Shown here in pieces: positions 23,582-26,369 of a stretch of DNA of 26,369 nt; positions within the stretch are counted from its first letter, which is position 1; every line of letters begins with the position of its first letter. Made by a program: the position numbers and the translations under genes. The notes beneath the pieces were generated by a model. That model had not been told where the DNA came from. It did not search any database and saw nothing but the letters and a program-made list of their open reading frames with translations. Origin of the DNA: Brevundimonas sp. (GTDB taxonomy: Bacteria > Pseudomonadota > Alphaproteobacteria > Caulobacterales > Caulobacteraceae); assembly GCF_003248455.1 (NCBI RefSeq), contig NZ_QFNM01000036.1:1-26369 (forward strand). Reading direction: 5' to 3'.

Positions 23582-25545
23582 ACCGCTGGAACATCGCGTC
23601 GATATTCTTCCTTGGATTGGACGGTCGGCAGCGTCTGGTGCCGTTTGGACCGGGCTTGAACATCATCACCGGCGCATCCGGAACGGGGAAATCCGCACTG
23701 ATCAAGGCAGTGGATTACTGCCTTGGTTCAAGCGAATGCGAACTCCCGGCACACATCCGCCGTCACAGCATCGCGGTAGGCGTCAAATGGGTCGCCGGCG
23801 ATGACGAAATGATCGTCGGCCGCATCATCCCGCCTGTCGGGCAGGACAGCAGCCACAAAATGTTCGCGACCGCGGGCCGCAATCTTGCCGTGCCATCGTC
23901 GCCAGAGGAGTTCGAAGGTCCGGTTCCGCTTGGCGCTGGAAAGGCGTTCCTCGAACGGGCGTTCGGTATCGGCGACCTTCCCGGAGAGCCCGATGATTGG
24001 GGGCGAATGCGCGGCCGAGCGACCGTCCGCCATGTCACCCCGTACATGTTTGTCACCAAGGAGGTCATCTACAGCGAGCAGGTGCTCCTTCACGGGCTTG
24101 AGCAGTCGGACAAGGCGCCCGACATCATCGCAACGATCCCCTATTTCCTACGAGCCACGGACGAAGCCAACGCCCTGAACGAACGTCGGCTTCGGTCTTT
24201 GCAACGCGACCTTGAGCGAAACGAAAACCGGAACAGGCTACGCGCCACTGCCGAGAGTGCGATGCGGAGCCGGGCTTTCAGCCTTCTGGCAGAGGCGGAA
24301 CGCCTGGGTGTCGCCAATACCCCTCCTATCGAAACGGTGGACGCCGACCTGATCAGCCTCCTTGGACAAATCGCGTCATCGTCCGGTGAAGCGCGAACCC
24401 TTCCGAGTGAGAGTGAACTGTCTGCCCTCCATCGGCAACGGCGCGACGTGCTCGGCCGACTCTCTGACGCGAGACGTCAGGCGGACGCCGCTCGTCTGGC
24501 CATCCAGGATGTGTCCGGATTTGAAACCACTGTGCAGCGGCAACGCGAGAAGCTCGACCTTGGAGCGCATCTGGGGCTGGCGGAAGTTTCCGACCACTGT
24601 CCCCTGTGTGCCCAGCGGTCGGATGTGGGCGCAAGGGCGGCGGACGCGCTACGGACGACCCTGGCCAAAGTCCGAGGTGAGAGTGCGGCCGTGGAACGGA
24701 TCAAGCCTCGTCTGATCGATTATGACGGAAACTTGGGCCGCCAGATCGACGGCTTGAAGCGTGAGCTCCGAAGCGTCGACGACAGGATCGCTTCCTGGAT
24801 GCGGCAGTCCGACGAAAGCCGAAAGCTCGCTGATTTCGCGGAGGTCCGGGCCCACTTGATGGGCAGGGTCTCCTATTTCCTCGACACGATGAGCGATGAG
24901 AACCGACCTCAGCCAGCTGATTTGACTGTGCTCCGGGACCAAATCCGCGAGCTGGAGGGCCTCGTCAATCCCGAGGCCAGAATGGTGAGGCTTCGTCTCG
25001 CCGAGCGCAAAATCTCCGAGTATGCGACCGAGGTCTTTTCGGCGTTGCCGACCATTGAACCCTGCGTTGGTTCCGAGTTGGATTTCTCGGCCACCGAACC
25101 GGATATCGCGGTCATAGAGGCTGACAGCGCGGTGGTGCTGAAGATGTCGGATGTGGGCTCAGACCAAAACTATTTGGCCATCCACATCGCTCTGAACTTC
25201 GCGCTGCAGCGCTATTTGGAAAAGGTGCGGGCGCCCGTGCCTGGAGTCTTGATCTTCGATCAGATCAGCCGGCCATACTTCCCATCGACGGAGGGCCAGA
25301 AGCGCGACGAACTCTCAATTTCTGCTGACGGCGATGATGAGGACGAAGACATCAAGGCTATGCGCCAGCACATGAACTTCCTCTTCGCCGAGGTCGAACG
25401 GCGGGAAGGGCTACAGGTCATCCTGATCGAGCACGCCTATTTTGCGGACGATCCTCGATATGTGGACGCAACGCGCGAACGATGGACACGCGCGTCGGGA
25501 AGGGGACTGCTCCCTCTTGATTGGCCTTCGCGACCAGACGTCTGA
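23578..25545 (+). CDS. ABC-3C system ATPase, DUF3732 type, SMC/Rad50-like with zinc-hook-like CPLC
   Basis: A 655-residue ABC ATPase. I choose TTG 23578: it overlaps the previous stop as TTGA, has GGGGA 7 bases upstream (23566-23570), and the domain starts at once (NRWNIASIFFLGLDGR). The in-frame ATG 23521 would lie 20 codons inside the middle gene. Walker A is GASGTGKS (32-39). A helical coiled-coil insertion spans about 195-450, interrupted near its centre by C341-P-L-C344, a CxxC like the Rad50 zinc hook. The signature region is S524-D-V-G-S-D-Q-N-Y rather than LSGG. Walker B VLIFD561 is followed by Q562 where most ABC proteins have the catalytic Glu; a DQ(P/I)S motif is characteristic of DUF3732. 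The switch is His619 in LIEHAYF. I infer that it senses aberrant DNA or its ends and licenses the nuclease. Confidence 0.82.
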   Translation: MNRWNIASIFFLGLDGRQRLVPFGPGLNIITGASGTGKSALIKAVDYCLGSSECELPAHIRRHSIAVGVKWVAGDDEMIVGRIIPPVGQDSSHKMFATAGRNLAVPSSPEEFEGPVPLGAGKAFLERAFGIGDLPGEPDDWGRMRGRATVRHVTPYMFVTKEVIYSEQVLLHGLEQSDKAPDIIATIPYFLRATDEANALNERRLRSLQRDLERNENRNRLRATAESAMRSRAFSLLAEAERLGVANTPPIETVDADLISLLGQIASSSGEARTLPSESELSALHRQRRDVLGRLSDARRQADAARLAIQDVSGFETTVQRQREKLDLGAHLGLAEVSDHCPLCAQRSDVGARAADALRTTLAKVRGESAAVERIKPRLIDYDGNLGRQIDGLKRELRSVDDRIASWMRQSDESRKLADFAEVRAHLMGRVSYFLDTMSDENRPQPADLTVLRDQIRELEGLVNPEARMVRLRLAERKISEYATEVFSALPTIEPCVGSELDFSATEPDIAVIEADSAVVLKMSDVGSDQNYLAIHIALNFALQRYLEKVRAPVPGVLIFDQISRPYFPSTEGQKRDELSISADGDDEDEDIKAMRQHMNFLFAEVERREGLQVILIEHAYFADDPRYVDATRERWTRASGRGLLPLDWPSRPDV

Positions 25546-25562
25546 CCTTCTGGTCGATTTCT
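25531..25562 (+). terminator. Hairpin over the stop codon of the ABC-3C ATPase gene
   Basis: CGACCAGA (25531-25538) pairs perfectly with TCTGGTCG (25549-25556) around a 10-nt loop that contains the TGA stop (25543-25545); ATTTCT follows. It is a plausible end for the three-gene operon, though the T-run is short. Confidence 0.45.
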
Positions 25563-25622
25563 GCAGGAGACTAAAAGAGCCGAGGAATGTATCCGCCTCA
25601 CCCTTCCAGTGCGGAGGATCAA

Positions 25623-25955
25623 TCAGGCTGGCTTAGCGGGCCGACCTGGGCGCTCTGCATCCGGATCGGGGCCGCCGCGCTTGTTCTGATCTAGGCCGTC
25701 GATAGCGCGCACATCCTTGCTGGCGAGGGTGAAGTCGAAGACATCGATGTTCTCGGCGATCCGCTTCGGATTGACGGACTTGGGAATGACCGACACGCCG
25801 CGATCCAGATGCCAGCGCAGGATGACCTGAGCCGGGGTCTTTGCGTATTTTTCAGCGAGACCCACGATCAACGGGTGTGACAGCGGGTCCTCGCCGCTGT
25901 CCCAATAGCGGTTCACGCCGCCGATCGGAGACCAGGCCTGGGTGATGATGCCGAG
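25623..25955 (-). pseudogene. Aldo/keto reductase, C-terminal fragment
   Basis: The minus strand encodes about 110 residues that match the C-terminal third of an aldo/keto reductase of the 2,5-diketo-D-gluconate reductase type: GIITQAWSPIGGV, then PLIVGLAEKYAKTPAQVILRWHLDRGVSVIPKSVNPKRIAENI and FDFTLASKDVRAIDGLDQN. The 'IPKS...R..EN' NADPH-binding block is intact. The N-terminal two thirds, with the catalytic Asp/Tyr/Lys/His, are missing. The frame stays open upstream to 26270 (possible ATGs at 26033 and 26270), but the translation there does not look like this family. Joining of unrelated sequence near 25955 suggests a deletion or insertion boundary. It is very unlikely to make an active reductase. 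Confidence 0.75.
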
Positions 25956-26349
25956 GGTCTCGTCGGCGATGGTCTTCGGTGTCAGCGCAGGCATCGTGGC
26001 GTCGAGCCTCGTCGTCGCGGTGGCGCTGGTCATGTCCCGGAGTGAGCAACGCCCAGCGGTCCGCTGAGTTAATCTCACGAAGCTGCCGCGCTGCTGACGG
26101 GTTTTTTTGTGCCCGACCTCGCTCTGACGGCGGTCATGACGTCGGACCCAGCGCCCCGGCCGCGCGAGGAGAGCCACGTCTCGCTCCTGCACAGAATGGT
26201 CGATGACATGCTGATCCCTTCGGCGGAGCGCGGTGCCTGAGGCGCCGCCGCCAAGGCTGCGAATAGCCAAGAGCTAAGTCCGTATGTCCTTGCCCTCGTT
26301 CGGCCTGGCGCCGGATGCTGCAGCCTTCAGCAGCGCCTAGGAGGAAGGA
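25956..26349. other. Stretch without a recognisable gene
   Basis: About 390 bp between the reductase fragment and the gene start at 26350. It contains a run of seven T at 26102-26108 after a GC-rich stretch (no convincing stem), a 34-codon open frame at 26136-26240 without family resemblance, and a small GCTGC/GCAGC inverted repeat near 26319-26335. I cannot assign a function; it may be debris from rearrangement. Confidence 0.4.
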
Positions 26350-26369
26350 ATGGACACGCTCTTTGTGGG
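26350..26369 (+). CDS. Start of a gene cut off by the window edge
   Basis: AGGAGG at 26339-26344 lies five bases before ATG 26350, the best Shine-Dalgarno match in the window. The frame reads M-D-T-L-F-V and then leaves the window. Nothing can be said of the product. Confidence 0.5.

Larger units (their letters stand above)
18030..26369. mobile_element. Genomic island integrated in tRNA-Lys(CTT); left boundary in window, right boundary outside
   Basis: The left boundary is the break in the tRNA-Lys fragment. The contents are a tyrosine recombinase, an OLD-family nuclease, an ABC-3C system, an aldo/keto reductase fragment and the start of another gene. By eye the island genes use A/T at third positions more than the flanking core genes and lack their very long antisense open frames, consistent with foreign origin. 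No second copy of the tRNA 3' sequence occurs up to 26369, so the element extends past the window or its right end is lost. How much after 25545 belongs to the island is uncertain. Confidence 0.75.

Noticed and set aside
26136..26240. 34-codon open frame ending ...MLIPSAERGA
   Set aside because: Short, without a ribosome site or recognisable family; could be a remnant but cannot be supported.

Overview
This is a high-GC alphaproteobacterial chromosome segment, most likely from the Caulobacterales (Brevundimonas/Caulobacter-like). That assignment is inferred from the gene content and the strong G/C bias at third codon positions, not from a database search. Bases 1 to about 17,930 are ordinary core chromosome. 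From about 18,030 onward the window is a genomic island that continues past its right edge.

Core part, left to right: the 3' end of secF; a small lipoprotein gene; a class I aspartate aminotransferase gene on the minus strand; a VTT-domain membrane protein; the complete elongasome operon mreB-mreC-mreD-mrdA(PBP2)-mrdB(RodA), the last four genes joined by 4-bp stop/start overlaps; a pair of adjacent acyl-CoA dehydrogenase genes, preceded by a perfect 19-bp palindrome; a YegD-like Hsp70 gene on the minus strand; a VOC/glyoxalase-fold protein; tRNA-Ser(TGA) on the minus strand; and an rlpA-tmk-holB-tatD-MBL hydrolase cluster whose last four genes overlap end to start.

Island part: the 3' half of a tRNA-Lys(CTT) gene, from the anticodon loop to the encoded CCA, lies at 17,985-18,029 on the minus strand and is joined directly to foreign sequence. 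Next come a putative arm-site region with three copies of an 11-bp repeat in 12-bp register, a tyrosine recombinase, a convergent OLD-family ATPase/TOPRIM nuclease gene, and a divergent three-gene unit. That unit encodes a Cap4/DUF4297-like PD-(D/E)xK nuclease, a 160-residue middle component and a DUF3732-type ABC ATPase with a CPLC zinc-hook-like motif. It has the architecture of the ABC three-component (ABC-3C) conflict systems predicted computationally by Aravind and colleagues. The three genes are translationally coupled (ATGA, then TTGA), so they are probably made as one complex. The right end holds a 3' fragment of an aldo/keto reductase gene and the first codons of another gene.

The most interesting content is the defence island: an integrase-delivered OLD nuclease back to back with an ABC-3C nuclease system in a tRNA-Lys site. 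Its distal boundary, with the expected reconstituted tRNA, lies outside the window.
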